Shown: positions 1 through 8,635 of the stretch, in pieces
Position numbering within the stretch: position 1 is the stretch's first letter
Layout: every line of letters starts with the position of its first letter
Origin: Elusimicrobiota bacterium
GTDB taxonomy: Bacteria; Elusimicrobiota; Elusimicrobia; FEN-1173
Reading direction: 5' to 3'
Length of the DNA: 64,000 nucleotides
Assembly (NCBI GenBank): GCA_016788905.1
Contig: JAEURZ010000015.1
Location: 1 to 64,000 of the forward strand
Notes under the pieces: model-generated
Database searches by the model: none
What the model was told of the DNA's origin: nothing
Seen by the model: only the letters and a program-made list of their open reading frames with translations
Translations under genes and position numbers: made by a program

Positions 1-7
1 GCTGACC

Positions 8-86
8 GAACCGCCGGATGCGGACCCGCATGTCCGGTGGTGTGGCAGGGGCCGGGTCAAGGAAAATCACCTTGGCCTGCCTCTAT
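8..86 (+). mobile_element. 3' end of a group II intron (domains V and VI)
   Basis: Bases 10-41 fold as a domain V hairpin: an 8-bp lower stem (10-17 with 34-41, one G-U pair), a 2-nt bulge on the 3' side (32-33), a 5-bp upper stem (18-22 with 27-31) and a 4-base loop (23-26). The lower stem carries a CGC triad at 13-15... read as CCGCC, as in many bacterial intron classes. Bases 47-82 form a second, imperfect stem-loop (pairing AGG/CCT and CAAGG/CCTTG) fitting domain VI, ending in CTAT near 83-86. Layout is seen directly; intron identity follows from known domain V architecture. The intron-encoded reverse transcriptase, if any, would lie left of the window. Confidence 0.72.
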
Positions 87-906
87 GCTGATTATAGCGG
101 GAGGGGTTTTGACCGATTACTTGCTTGGGACTTTTTTGTGGGTAGTTTTTTGGGGGGTCGTCGGGGCCAACCTCGGTAGTTTTGCTAATGTGTGTATTTA
201 TCGTGTGCCTCGGGGAAAGTCTGTGGTTTTACCTCGGTCTCGTTGTCCGCGATGTCATGGGGCCATTTTGTGGTTTCAGAATATCCCCATAGTAAGTTAT
301 GCCCTTCTGGGCGGACGTTGTTTTCATTGCCAAAAACCAATTCCCAAACGATACCCCATCATCGAATTTATAATGGCCGTAATGATCGCTCTGGTGTTTT
401 TTCGTTCGGCACCGGGTCCTTCCCTTGTCCTGGGAGTTTTTATCACTTTCGTTTTGGTTGTGATTTCGTTTGTTGATTCGGATTGGAAAATCATCCCGGA
501 TTTTTTTTCAATGGGATTAATCGGGGTCGGGCTTGTCGTTTCTCCGTTGAACAGTTTGCTCGGGGGGGATGGGACAGCGCGCGTTCTTTCCTCAATGAAG
601 GGGTGTCTGGTGGGTTTCGGAAGCGCCTGGCTCTTGGCAGTGGCCGGACGCCGTTTTTTTCGGCGTGAGGCGTTGGGGGGCGGGGACGTTAAACTCTTGG
701 CTGGGCTGGGCACCTTTCTGGGGTGGCCAGGCGTATTTACCAGTTGGTTCTTGGCGTCCATTCTGGGGACCCTCTTCTTTGTCTCCCTAAAAGTTCGCGG
801 GAAAATGAATTGGGGGGCCTATCTCCCCTTCGGTCCGTTCCTCGCGGCGGGGGCTTGGGCCCATTGGGTCTGGCCGACTTTTTTTTTAAGGTGTTGGGGG
901 TTTTGA
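85..906 (+). CDS. pilD: Prepilin peptidase / N-methyltransferase (type IV pilus, A24 family)
   Basis: This inner-membrane aspartic peptidase cleaves the leader of type IV prepilins and usually methylates the new N-terminus. From the ATG at 85 it has 273 residues. The N-terminal membrane helix ends in GSFANVCIYR, followed by the cytoplasmic zinc module with two CxxC pairs (C54/C57 and C79/C82). The catalytic aspartates are D131 (VDSDWKIIPD) and D201 in GGGDVKL, and there are about eight membrane segments. An in-frame GTG at 37 would add 16 residues, but those codons lie in the intron-like hairpins, so the later start is preferred. The ATG itself sits on the predicted intron/exon junction. The pilM-Q operon follows. 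Confidence 0.9.
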   Translation: MLIIAGGVLTDYLLGTFLWVVFWGVVGANLGSFANVCIYRVPRGKSVVLPRSRCPRCHGAILWFQNIPIVSYALLGGRCFHCQKPIPKRYPIIEFIMAVMIALVFFRSAPGPSLVLGVFITFVLVVISFVDSDWKIIPDFFSMGLIGVGLVVSPLNSLLGGDGTARVLSSMKGCLVGFGSAWLLAVAGRRFFRREALGGGDVKLLAGLGTFLGWPGVFTSWFLASILGTLFFVSLKVRGKMNWGAYLPFGPFLAAGAWAHWVWPTFFLRCWGF

Positions 907-946
907 ATTATTTTTGATAAAGTATCCTCGGTAAATGAAAAAACCC

Positions 947-976
947 TTGACAAAATTCATAGGGAACCTATATAAA
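947..976 (+). promoter_or_regulatory. Sigma70-type promoter for pilMNOPQ
   Basis: A perfect -35 TTGACA (947-952) is followed by TATATA at 969-974 (16-bp spacer) or TATAAA at 971-976 (18 bp). Transcription would start near 981, leaving a leader of about 90 nt before pilM. No terminator is obvious between the peptidase gene and this promoter. Confidence 0.75.
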
Positions 977-1073
977 TAGGGCAGGAAGAAGAGAACACCC
1001 ATCCGTCACCGATTGGGGTCCCCGGTTCAAGGGGGTATCGGAGCGGTTGCTGACAACAGAACAAAGGCGTGCA

Positions 1074-2201
1074 ATGACTCTTGCGGACACCCTGAAAGGC
1101 TTTCGGTTAGACAAGCTTCGGCTCAAAGCCAAAGACGCCATTGGCGTTGATTTGGGCTCGACCGCCATAAAGATCGTTCAGCTTAAATCGATGGGGGGGC
1201 GGTGGAAGTTACACCGATGCGCGCATCTTGCTTTAACCAACGCGGGGCCTGATGTTCCCGCGCCGGAGCGGCGCGCCCAGGCGGTGGGTTTACTCAAGGA
1301 TTACGTCCACAAACAAAAAGGGGCCCTCGCAAAGAGTGCGGTGGTGTCGGTTTCCGGGAACTCGGTCATTGTCCGTTTCGTTAAATTCCCTAAAATGTCA
1401 CGGGATGATCTTTCCAAGATGATCCTCATTGAAGCCGAGCCTTACATCCCCTTTTCCATTCCAGAAGTGAACTTGGATTTCCAGATTTTGGGTGACGTGG
1501 TTGAAGATGCCCAAAAAAAAATGGAAACGATTTTAGTGGCCGCAAAAAAAGAAATCATCAGTGCCCGCGTGGAAATTGCTCAGCAGGCCGGGTTGTCTCC
1601 TGTTCTTATCGATGTGGACGCTTTCGCCCTCCAAAACGCCTATGAAATTTCACTTGGAGCCACGCGTGAAACATGCCTAATTGTACACGTCGGCGCTTTT
1701 GTTACGACTATGGTTATTGTTGAAAACGGGGTTCCTAAAGTGGTTCGGGACGTTTTTATTGCGGGGAACGCGGTGTCCAAAGCCCTTCAACGGAATTTTC
1801 AATGTGACGGCAAGCAGGCGGAAGCCATGAAAGTGAGGGCTCAAATTCTGGTGACGCCCGAAGATCGTGAACGGGCTATGGGCGACGCCAACAAGGAAAC
1901 CCTTCAGATGTCAACGGTGATTCTTCCCGTGATGAAAGATCTTCTTGCTGAAATTCAACGATCTCTCGACTTTTATTTTTCGCAAGGATCCGATCGTCAG
2001 GTGGCGCGTGTGCTGGTCTCTGGGGGCGCTTCTCGTTTGGGGAATTTGGTGCCGTACTTGGCTCAAGAGCTTCGCCTTCCTGTGGAAATTTTTGATCCGT
2101 TTCAGCGGATTGACGGGGCTCAGTCCATCTCCCCGGAAATGCGCCCTCTGTTCTCTGTGGCGGTTGGTTTGGCGCTTCGTCGTGAGGGAGATATGGGCTA
2201 A
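1074..2201 (+). CDS. pilM: Type IV pilus assembly ATPase-like protein PilM
   Basis: PilM is the cytoplasmic actin/FtsA-like protein that binds the N-terminal tail of PilN and couples the inner-membrane alignment complex to the motor. The 375-residue product has the phosphate-1 motif GVDLGSTAIKIVQL near residues 24-37 and the C-terminal SGGASRLGNL nucleotide-pocket motif of the actin fold, and the length is normal for the family. The ATG at 1074 is preferred over a TTG at 1047 because AAAGG lies 6 bases upstream. It is first in the pilM-N-O-P-Q order known from proteobacteria and is 12 bases from pilN. Confidence 0.93.
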   Translation: MTLADTLKGFRLDKLRLKAKDAIGVDLGSTAIKIVQLKSMGGRWKLHRCAHLALTNAGPDVPAPERRAQAVGLLKDYVHKQKGALAKSAVVSVSGNSVIVRFVKFPKMSRDDLSKMILIEAEPYIPFSIPEVNLDFQILGDVVEDAQKKMETILVAAKKEIISARVEIAQQAGLSPVLIDVDAFALQNAYEISLGATRETCLIVHVGAFVTTMVIVENGVPKVVRDVFIAGNAVSKALQRNFQCDGKQAEAMKVRAQILVTPEDRERAMGDANKETLQMSTVILPVMKDLLAEIQRSLDFYFSQGSDRQVARVLVSGGASRLGNLVPYLAQELRLPVEIFDPFQRIDGAQSISPEMRPLFSVAVGLALRREGDMG

Positions 2202-2213
2202 CCGCCCTTTCCT

Positions 2214-2780
2214 ATGATTAAGGTCAACCTCCTCCCTCGGGAGATATACGCCGCTCGGGCCCAACAACAAATTAAGGTGGTGGGCATTGGTTTGGGCGTT
2301 CTCCTTCTGGGCTCGCTTTTAGCTTACTACGGCTCCCTGTTCATGCGGTCCAAGGCTTTGGCCAAAGAATTGGTGGGCGCTCAAGCAGAACTCCAGAAAT
2401 ATGAGCGGATCGATGCGGAGGTGAAAGCGTACCAGCAACAAGAAAATTCTTTGAGTTCACGCTACGGGGTTATTCAACAATTGTTGCGGGGAACCTTGAC
2501 TTACCCAAAGTTCGTTGAGGATTTCATGGCGCTCTTTCCATCCGATATATGGATCAACACGTTGACGACGGCCACCGATCCGTCTTACGCATTGGCGGTG
2601 ACGGTTGATGCAAAGTCCCTCTCCAGCTTTGCGATTGCTGATTGGCTTTCGAATCTTCAATCGTCTCCGCTCTGTTCCGCCGTTCGGTTGGGGACCATCA
2701 ATGTGGAAGAGCAGGGGGAAGGGCTGGGATTGATTTATTCTTTTACGCTAAACTTTCGATACCAGCGGACGGAAAATTAA
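2214..2780 (+). CDS. pilN: Type IV pilus inner-membrane protein PilN
   Basis: PilN spans the inner membrane once and pairs with PilO in the alignment subcomplex, while its short cytoplasmic tail docks on PilM. The 188-residue protein begins with the diagnostic MIKVNLLPREI tail, has a transmembrane helix at about residues 23-43, then a coiled-coil stretch (about 50-80) and a ferredoxin-like periplasmic domain. It lies between pilM and pilO with almost no gap. Assignment rests on the N-terminal motif, topology and operon order. Confidence 0.92.
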   Translation: MIKVNLLPREIYAARAQQQIKVVGIGLGVLLLGSLLAYYGSLFMRSKALAKELVGAQAELQKYERIDAEVKAYQQQENSLSSRYGVIQQLLRGTLTYPKFVEDFMALFPSDIWINTLTTATDPSYALAVTVDAKSLSSFAIADWLSNLQSSPLCSAVRLGTINVEEQGEGLGLIYSFTLNFRYQRTEN

Positions 2781-2781
2781 T

Positions 2782-3330
2782 ATGACATTGAGCCAAGAAC
2801 AGCAGAAGCAACTTGCCATGGTTGTCGTCGCGATGGTGATGTTTGGCTACGTTTATATGGCACGGTTTTTGAGGCCGCTTAAGGCAGAAATTCAGACGAA
2901 AGAGGCCGAATTGGCCAGCGTGAACAGCCGGATTGAGGGGTTGCGTGCCACTGCGAGTCAACGGGATCAACTTCTCAAACGCGTTGAAGAACTGAAAGTT
3001 CTCGTTTCTGCTGTGGAAAAGCGGTTGCCTCGTGACAGGAACCTTCAAGACATCATTCGCCTGGTTTCCGAGTTGGCAACACAAAACGGAGTTCATTATT
3101 CGGTTTTTGAACCTCAGGTGGAGCAAACGTCACAACTGTTTATTGAGCTCCCCATTAATTTAAAAATCAGCGGTACAGTTCTGTCTGTTTCCAAATTAAT
3201 GGCGGCACTGGGGCAGCAGGAACGTATCTTGAGCGTGCGGAATCTGACATTGAATTTCATGTTGGATTCCAAAAAAAATAGAACGGTTAGCGGTCAATTT
3301 ACGCTGGTCGCTTTTGTGTACAACGGATGA
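2782..3330 (+). CDS. pilO: Type IV pilus inner-membrane protein PilO
   Basis: A 182-residue bitopic protein with a membrane helix at about residues 10-30, a coiled coil rich in charged heptads (about 35-85) and a small periplasmic domain, as expected for PilO, the PilN partner that also contacts PilP. It starts 1 base after pilN ends, and its stop overlaps the pilP start (ATGA). Sequence motifs in PilO are weak, so topology and gene order carry most of the assignment. Confidence 0.9.
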   Translation: MTLSQEQQKQLAMVVVAMVMFGYVYMARFLRPLKAEIQTKEAELASVNSRIEGLRATASQRDQLLKRVEELKVLVSAVEKRLPRDRNLQDIIRLVSELATQNGVHYSVFEPQVEQTSQLFIELPINLKISGTVLSVSKLMAALGQQERILSVRNLTLNFMLDSKKNRTVSGQFTLVAFVYNG

Positions 3331-3833
3331 GGTCCTTCCCGATGCCATTTTTTCGAACCGTTTCTCTTGCGGCCCTGCTGGGCGGCGTCTGGGGAGGGCC
3401 CACCGGGAATTGTTTTGGTGACGATCTTGTTCCTCCCGTGGTGGCTTTTTCCTCAACGACCATCGCGGTGTCGACCCCACCGGTTGCCCCGGGGTACGTC
3501 TACCAGGGGGATCGATTTCGTGACCCTTTTATCCCGCTCGTGGGCGCCGATACGGGGCGATATGAGGCTTTGCCATCGAATGAACTCCTCCCCCCATTTA
3601 ATGCAATAGGCGCGGATCTTAAGGGAATTTTGAAGGCGACCACGGGCCGATGGGCGGTTCTCCGCACGGTCGATGGGGTCACCTATTTGGTGAAGAACGG
3701 AAAAGTTTTTGACCCCAAACGGAAGGAAGTCGAAGGCTATCAGGGGATTGTAAAAGAAAAGTCTCTGGTCATTTTGGGCCCGAAGAACGAAGAAGTGATC
3801 TTGAACCTTAAAAAAGAGGCGGAGGAGAAATAG
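3327..3833 (+). CDS. pilP: Type IV pilus periplasmic protein PilP
   Basis: PilP links the PilN/PilO complex to the outer-membrane secretin PilQ. The 168-residue product has an N-terminal signal-like hydrophobic segment (about 5-25) and the PilP hallmark RFRDPFIPL near residue 60. A beta-rich C-terminal domain with LKGILKATTGRWAVLRT and VTYLVKNGKVF follows. No clear lipobox cysteine is present, unlike many proteobacterial PilP lipoproteins. A second ATG at 3342 with GAGG nine bases upstream is an alternative start. Confidence 0.85.
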   Translation: MRSFPMPFFRTVSLAALLGGVWGGPTGNCFGDDLVPPVVAFSSTTIAVSTPPVAPGYVYQGDRFRDPFIPLVGADTGRYEALPSNELLPPFNAIGADLKGILKATTGRWAVLRTVDGVTYLVKNGKVFDPKRKEVEGYQGIVKEKSLVILGPKNEEVILNLKKEAEEK

Positions 3834-3954
3834 GGTTTCTACGGATTTCATACAGAAAGAGGTTTTTCCGCAGGGGACTGGGTGGTTTGACTGAATGACG
3901 AATATCGACGAGCGAAGTTAATTTTTTTGGGGCGAGCGAGGAGGCTTGACACCG

Positions 3955-5853
3955 ATGACTAAAACATACGAATCTGGTTTTTTTGAGGGAGCACTGGGGT
4001 CCGCCTTGGGGCGGATTCTTCGTGGGGTTCTCCTTTTAACATTGGTTGTTCCGCAACCCGCGGTTTTCGCCCTTGCCACATTCGACTCCCCTCACGGGAA
4101 GGGAAATGAGCCGATTGTCACCACAGGGGCTACAGCAACCTTGCAAAGCATTTCATTTGATAAGAATCGGCTTCACGTCGGACTTGACCGGTCCGTTGCC
4201 TATCGGGTATTTTCGCTCACGAAACCATCTCGCGTGGTGATTGAACTCACCCGTACGGTTCATGCTTCAAAACCTTATGAAGCGTCGATTGGGGACGATG
4301 TCCTTTCCCGAATTCGAAGTGCCCAGTTTAAGTCTACTCCGGAAATGATCACGCGTGTCGTGTTGGATGTGAAGAAGGTAACTCCTTTTCACACCTATCG
4401 GGAAGGGAATGGAATCGTTTTAGCGTTTGAGAAGGGGCCTTCGGCTAGTGAACAGGTTTCTGTTTTGAATGCTGAAGAGGAAGGTGTTTCCGGAGAAGAA
4501 CGGGCCGATGTAGAATCCACCGCCATTGAGCGCGTGGGCGGCCAGCGGCGCATGAAAATCAAAGATTTGCTTTCGGCTCTCCCCACCCATCCGATTACCA
4601 TTGATTTTGAAGAAGCGGAAATCCGAGATGTTCTTCGGGTGTTGTCGGAAATGAGCGGGGTCAATGTGATTTACGCCGCGGATCTTCGCGGGTTTGTGAC
4701 AATCCATTTGGATCAAGTTCCTTTTAATGAGGTTTTCAGCACTATTTTAGCGACTCAGGGTCTTGTGGCACAGCAAATTGGGAACAATATCCTTCGAATT
4801 ATGACGCCGGAGTCTTTGAACACCGATCGGGCCCGTTCTGTGGTGAACTACAAAACATTCATCTTGAATTATGGGAAAGCATCCGAAATTCAATCCCATT
4901 TGGCCGCGGTTCGGATTTCCCCCAACGCCAAAGTGACTGTGGACGAACGGAACAACGCACTGGTGGTGACGGATACCCCGGAGGGGTTGTCAGCCGCTGA
5001 GCGGTTGATTTCGGAGTTGGACAGAAAGCCACCACAAGTTTTAATTGAAACGAAGGTGGTCTCCATTGATGTAAACAAAACGCTTCAATTGGGCGTTCAA
5101 TGGGAGTACGCCAACCGAGCGAACAGTGGGTCGACCTTTCGGGTGCTTGGTCAGCGGACGGAAGTGGCGGGGACTGAATTGGCCGAAACAGGCGGGCCTG
5201 GTTTTCTTGGGGTGAGGAATAACCTTGAGGGGGAACCGGAAGAATTTGTAACGCAAGCGTCCAAGTCGGGGGCGCGGGGGACCGGTGTGAGTTTGCCGGG
5301 ACCTCAGCAGGCGGGGATTTCGTTTGGGTTCATCAACAATTCCGATATTTTAACGGCCACGCTGAACGCCCTTGAATCCGACGGTCAAACGAAGACCCTC
5401 ACCAATCCTAAGGTGATCACCACCAATAACCAAGCGGCTCGAATTCAGATCGGGTCTCAGATTCCCTACAAAACAACCACAATTTCGGGTTCGGGACTCG
5501 CCACGGAAACAGTGACGTTCCTTTCCGTTGGGTTTATTATCGATGTGACCCCCACGATTAACGTTGATAACCGCATTCGCCTAAAAGTTAGACCCGAAGT
5601 GAGCGAAGTGGCGGACGCGCGAATTTCGCCTCCAACCATTGATACGACCGTTGCAGAAACTGAAGTGATGATCAAAGACGGTGAAACGTTGGTCATTGGC
5701 GGGTTGGTCAGTGAGAAAATGGTGGAAACCGCTACCAAGGTTCCCTTGTTGGGGGATCTGCCTGTTTTAGGTGTGTTTTTTCGGAGTACCTCTAAGGACA
5801 AACGGCGTAAAGAAATTTTGATCTTCGTGACAGCACGGGTCGTTCCAGATTAA
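3955..5853 (+). CDS. pilQ: Type IV pilus secretin PilQ
   Basis: The outer-membrane secretin through which the pilus exits. The 632-residue product has a signal segment (about 10-40), an AMIN domain for peptidoglycan or envelope binding (about 55-160), a secretin STN-type domain (ITIDFEEAEIRDVLRVLSEM, about 205-260), an N1/NolW-type domain (about 285-350), and a C-terminal secretin barrel ending in VPLLGDLPVLGVFFR. The ATG at 3955 has GAGGAGG about ten bases upstream; a TTG at 3946 is too close to that site. It has one AMIN domain, whereas some family members have two or more. A 121-base spacer separates it from pilP. Confidence 0.95.
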   Translation: MTKTYESGFFEGALGSALGRILRGVLLLTLVVPQPAVFALATFDSPHGKGNEPIVTTGATATLQSISFDKNRLHVGLDRSVAYRVFSLTKPSRVVIELTRTVHASKPYEASIGDDVLSRIRSAQFKSTPEMITRVVLDVKKVTPFHTYREGNGIVLAFEKGPSASEQVSVLNAEEEGVSGEERADVESTAIERVGGQRRMKIKDLLSALPTHPITIDFEEAEIRDVLRVLSEMSGVNVIYAADLRGFVTIHLDQVPFNEVFSTILATQGLVAQQIGNNILRIMTPESLNTDRARSVVNYKTFILNYGKASEIQSHLAAVRISPNAKVTVDERNNALVVTDTPEGLSAAERLISELDRKPPQVLIETKVVSIDVNKTLQLGVQWEYANRANSGSTFRVLGQRTEVAGTELAETGGPGFLGVRNNLEGEPEEFVTQASKSGARGTGVSLPGPQQAGISFGFINNSDILTATLNALESDGQTKTLTNPKVITTNNQAARIQIGSQIPYKTTTISGSGLATETVTFLSVGFIIDVTPTINVDNRIRLKVRPEVSEVADARISPPTIDTTVAETEVMIKDGETLVIGGLVSEKMVETATKVPLLGDLPVLGVFFRSTSKDKRRKEILIFVTARVVPD

Positions 5854-5904
5854 TGATGTATAGGTCAAACCGCCGTGACAGATCCTGCTAGTAGTGAGGA
5901 AAAC

Positions 5905-6540
5905 ATGGCGGTGGTTGAGGCCTTCCTAAAACAGGCCGAAATAGCGCGTCAGAAACAAGCGTGGGACGATGTTGTAAGAATTTTTCAAATTGCCCTTAAG
6001 CAAATCCCGGACAACAGACAATTACAGCATGGGCTTGCCGCGGCTTTCGTTTCCAAAGCGGACCGAATGTCTTTCCGCCCTTTCTACCAACACGCCATTG
6101 AGGAATATTGGCGTTTGGTCAATTCCAATCCAAAAGATGGCCGGGCTCACGAGGGATTATTAACGGCTGCCGTAAAGGCGGATCAGCTCGGGGAGGTCAT
6201 GGAGGAATACCGCGCACGCCTTGCGCGCGGGACAGAAGTGGAGTGTTACCGGGCGGCTTTTAAGAAAATCCAAGCGCTTTATTTTATGCGTGTGGAAACC
6301 CAAGGAAGTGGGCCTAAGACGGCGGGCTTCTTTCCCTTTTTGTTTGGTCGAGCGGCGCCCATCGTGGCCCTCATGTGTCTCGTTGGATGGGTCGTGCTCC
6401 GAATGAAAATTGGGCCGCGGCCTGAATTGTCCTCACCCAAAATGTTAGCGGTGGCGGCCGTCCTCGTTCGAACAGGGATCTTCTCTTTTCTTGTTTCGCT
6501 AGGGTATTATATTTTCAGAATCCTTCGGACCTCCAAGTAG
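5905..6540 (+). CDS. TPR-containing membrane protein of unknown function
   Basis: A 211-residue protein not assigned to a named family. The first ~100 residues are helical with tetratricopeptide-like repeats (QKQAWDDVVRIFQIALKQIP, then a second repeat around NSNPKDGRAHEGLL). Two hydrophobic helices follow, at about 137-158 and 176-202, so the TPR part probably faces the cytoplasm beside the membrane. ATG 5905 is chosen because GAGG lies five bases upstream; a GTG at 5875 lacks a ribosome site. It sits between pilQ and the glycan cluster and could belong to either. Confidence 0.65.
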   Translation: MAVVEAFLKQAEIARQKQAWDDVVRIFQIALKQIPDNRQLQHGLAAAFVSKADRMSFRPFYQHAIEEYWRLVNSNPKDGRAHEGLLTAAVKADQLGEVMEEYRARLARGTEVECYRAAFKKIQALYFMRVETQGSGPKTAGFFPFLFGRAAPIVALMCLVGWVVLRMKIGPRPELSSPKMLAVAAVLVRTGIFSFLVSLGYYIFRILRTSK

Positions 6541-6553
6541 TATTTAAAGACAC

Positions 6554-8635
6554 GTGTCTTTTCTTAACTCTTTCCCGCTAAAAAACATTTCATTCTCTAA
6601 ACGTGACAGGGGTATCGGTGGAATCACGTCTCTTGGGGTTGTGGTCATTCTTGTTTTGGGGTTCGGGGGGAAGTGGGGTTTCGCTGATCATTTATCAAAA
6701 GCGATCCTTTTTTTTTCAGCCTTCTTCGTTTTACGCCATTTCCGATTTAAAAATATACTCCGTCATCCGGCGTCCCCTTGGGCCATGGCCCTTTGTGTTT
6801 GGTACTTCGTCGCCGCTTTTTTTTCTTCATCACTGACAGTATCTTGGACGGCTGTGGTTGGAGTGTGGAGCATCGTAATCCTATCGATGGTTGGACTTCT
6901 TACCTGGAAATCACCTCACCGATTATTCCTTGAAGGATTAGTGGCCTTCGTCGTTTTATTGCAAACAATTTTCCTCTTGTTGGGGAAGTTCTTGGTGGTT
7001 CCCCCTCTTTTGGTTTTCCCAGGGAACCCTCAATACGTATCCTTTTGGTTGTGCGCTGGGTTCTTCCTTGCCTTGGCCCGTTATTTCGAATCTCCTTTTT
7101 TTTTAAAAGGAGAGGGTGTTCAAAAAAATGTCAGACGCGGCGTTTATCTTATTGTTGTTGTGGCCGCCGTTGTTGGGGTTCTCCTTCTTCCTGTTAGGTC
7201 CTCCTATTTGGCTCTTTTTGTTGGGGCGTTGGTGTTTGGCTGGGTTCGGTTTGGCCGTCGAGGTTTGCTGGTGGTGGGATTTGTTTTTGTCTTCTTATTG
7301 ACCATTCTTCCTCAACCCGTATTTGAAAATCGGATAAAAACCCATGATTCAAGAAGTTATAAGAGAATCGATATTTGGAAGTCGGCCTTTTCCGCTTTAA
7401 TCGATCGTCCTTTTTTCGGTTGGGGACCGGGGAAGTTTGAGAACGCCTATTGGGTTCATGAAATCCCACAAAACTCTGATGCCGTTCATTTTGAGATGAG
7501 TACCGATAGGGCTCATAATGAACTGTTGCAGGTATTTGTTGAAACCGGTATCCCTGGAGGAGTCCTTGCCCTTCTGTGTCTGGTTGGGGTGTGGAATTCT
7601 TTTCCTCAGGGAAGTCTTTCTTCAGGGATCAAGGCGGCGTGGGCGGCAACAACGGCATTTTCTATGGTTAATTCACCACTCGTTCTCCCGGCCTGTGGGG
7701 CTCTCTTCGGACTCTTGGTTGCGTTGGCCCCTCCGGGGCGGTGGGTTCGTGATCGTTCTTTTTTAACGTCCCCCAAAACCGGGTTCAGGAATTTGGGCCT
7801 CATTCTTTTGTTGCTTGTCGGAATGGGAGAATTCGCCCTCGCGCTTAACGAAATCATTGGATCTCATCGTTCCCAATTTCTTGATTCAACGAACGGGCGA
7901 GAGGTGGAAGCCCGTCGGGAACGAGCGTTTCACCAGCTTCATTTGAATAGTGTGAAGGAAGAATCTCATGGTGTGGCCGAATTAAGGGGACTTCTTCGTT
8001 GGAATCCCCACCGCGCTGAGTTGTGGCGTGATTTAGCCCATAGTGAACTGGATCATCGTCGGCCCCCTGATCCAGAGAAGGCTATTGTCCATTATCATAA
8101 AGCGTTATCTCTTCGGCCTCACCACGCTCCTTGGTGGGTGGAACTTGGAGGTGTTTTGGTTCGGAAGGGGGATTTGCCGGGGGCTCTTCGGGCTGTGCGG
8201 GAGTCGTTCCGTCTTGAACCCTATTATTTTGACGCGATGGTGAGTTATGGAAATCTTCTGCGAATGGATGGACGGCCGCAAGAGGCTTTGCGGTGGCTGG
8301 ATGTCCTGCGCGAGAAGTCAGAATCTTGGCCGTCGTTTGTGTCCTCGGACTCTGGTTACCGACGGACTGTTTTGCATCGGGATGAGAACGCTCTTGAGAA
8401 GACAACAGCCCTTTGTCAAATGGATCTGAAAAAATACACGGAAGCCCTGGGAACATTGGAACGAATTGATCCAAGAGACTTTGAACGGCAATCACTGGAA
8501 GTAGGATGCCTGTTTTTTCTCGGACGCATAAAAGAAGCTGAGAGAAAAATAATTTCCGCTCAACTTAATGATCCAGAAGACTCGCGTTGGGATGAGATGC
8601 TTCAACGGGTCCGGGAACACCCCACGGCTCCATGA
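6554..8635 (+). CDS. O-antigen ligase/polymerase-like membrane protein with TPR tail
   Basis: A 693-residue polytopic protein: about ten membrane helices over residues 20-440 with a Wzy/WaaL-type motif (AHNELLQVFVETGIPGG near 317), then a soluble C-terminal half with TPR repeats (AELWRDLAHSEL, KAIVHYHKALSLRPHHAPWW, GALRAVRESFRLEPYYFDA). Wzy/WaaL proteins move lipid-linked glycans onto lipid A, other glycans or, in the PglL/PilO group, proteins. TPR tails are common in protein-glycosylating members, but the acceptor cannot be read from sequence. It starts at GTG 6554, and its stop overlaps the next start (ATGA). Confidence 0.8.
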   Translation: MSFLNSFPLKNISFSKRDRGIGGITSLGVVVILVLGFGGKWGFADHLSKAILFFSAFFVLRHFRFKNILRHPASPWAMALCVWYFVAAFFSSSLTVSWTAVVGVWSIVILSMVGLLTWKSPHRLFLEGLVAFVVLLQTIFLLLGKFLVVPPLLVFPGNPQYVSFWLCAGFFLALARYFESPFFLKGEGVQKNVRRGVYLIVVVAAVVGVLLLPVRSSYLALFVGALVFGWVRFGRRGLLVVGFVFVFLLTILPQPVFENRIKTHDSRSYKRIDIWKSAFSALIDRPFFGWGPGKFENAYWVHEIPQNSDAVHFEMSTDRAHNELLQVFVETGIPGGVLALLCLVGVWNSFPQGSLSSGIKAAWAATTAFSMVNSPLVLPACGALFGLLVALAPPGRWVRDRSFLTSPKTGFRNLGLILLLLVGMGEFALALNEIIGSHRSQFLDSTNGREVEARRERAFHQLHLNSVKEESHGVAELRGLLRWNPHRAELWRDLAHSELDHRRPPDPEKAIVHYHKALSLRPHHAPWWVELGGVLVRKGDLPGALRAVRESFRLEPYYFDAMVSYGNLLRMDGRPQEALRWLDVLREKSESWPSFVSSDSGYRRTVLHRDENALEKTTALCQMDLKKYTEALGTLERIDPRDFERQSLEVGCLFFLGRIKEAERKIISAQLNDPEDSRWDEMLQRVREHPTAP

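Noticed and set aside
37-84. N-terminal extension of the prepilin peptidase from GTG 37
   Set aside because: Those codons coincide with the intron-like hairpins, and the first conserved helix begins after ATG 85.
3946-3951. TTGACA just before pilQ as a promoter
   Set aside because: No -10 at a suitable distance and it lies between the ribosome site and the ATG; coincidence.
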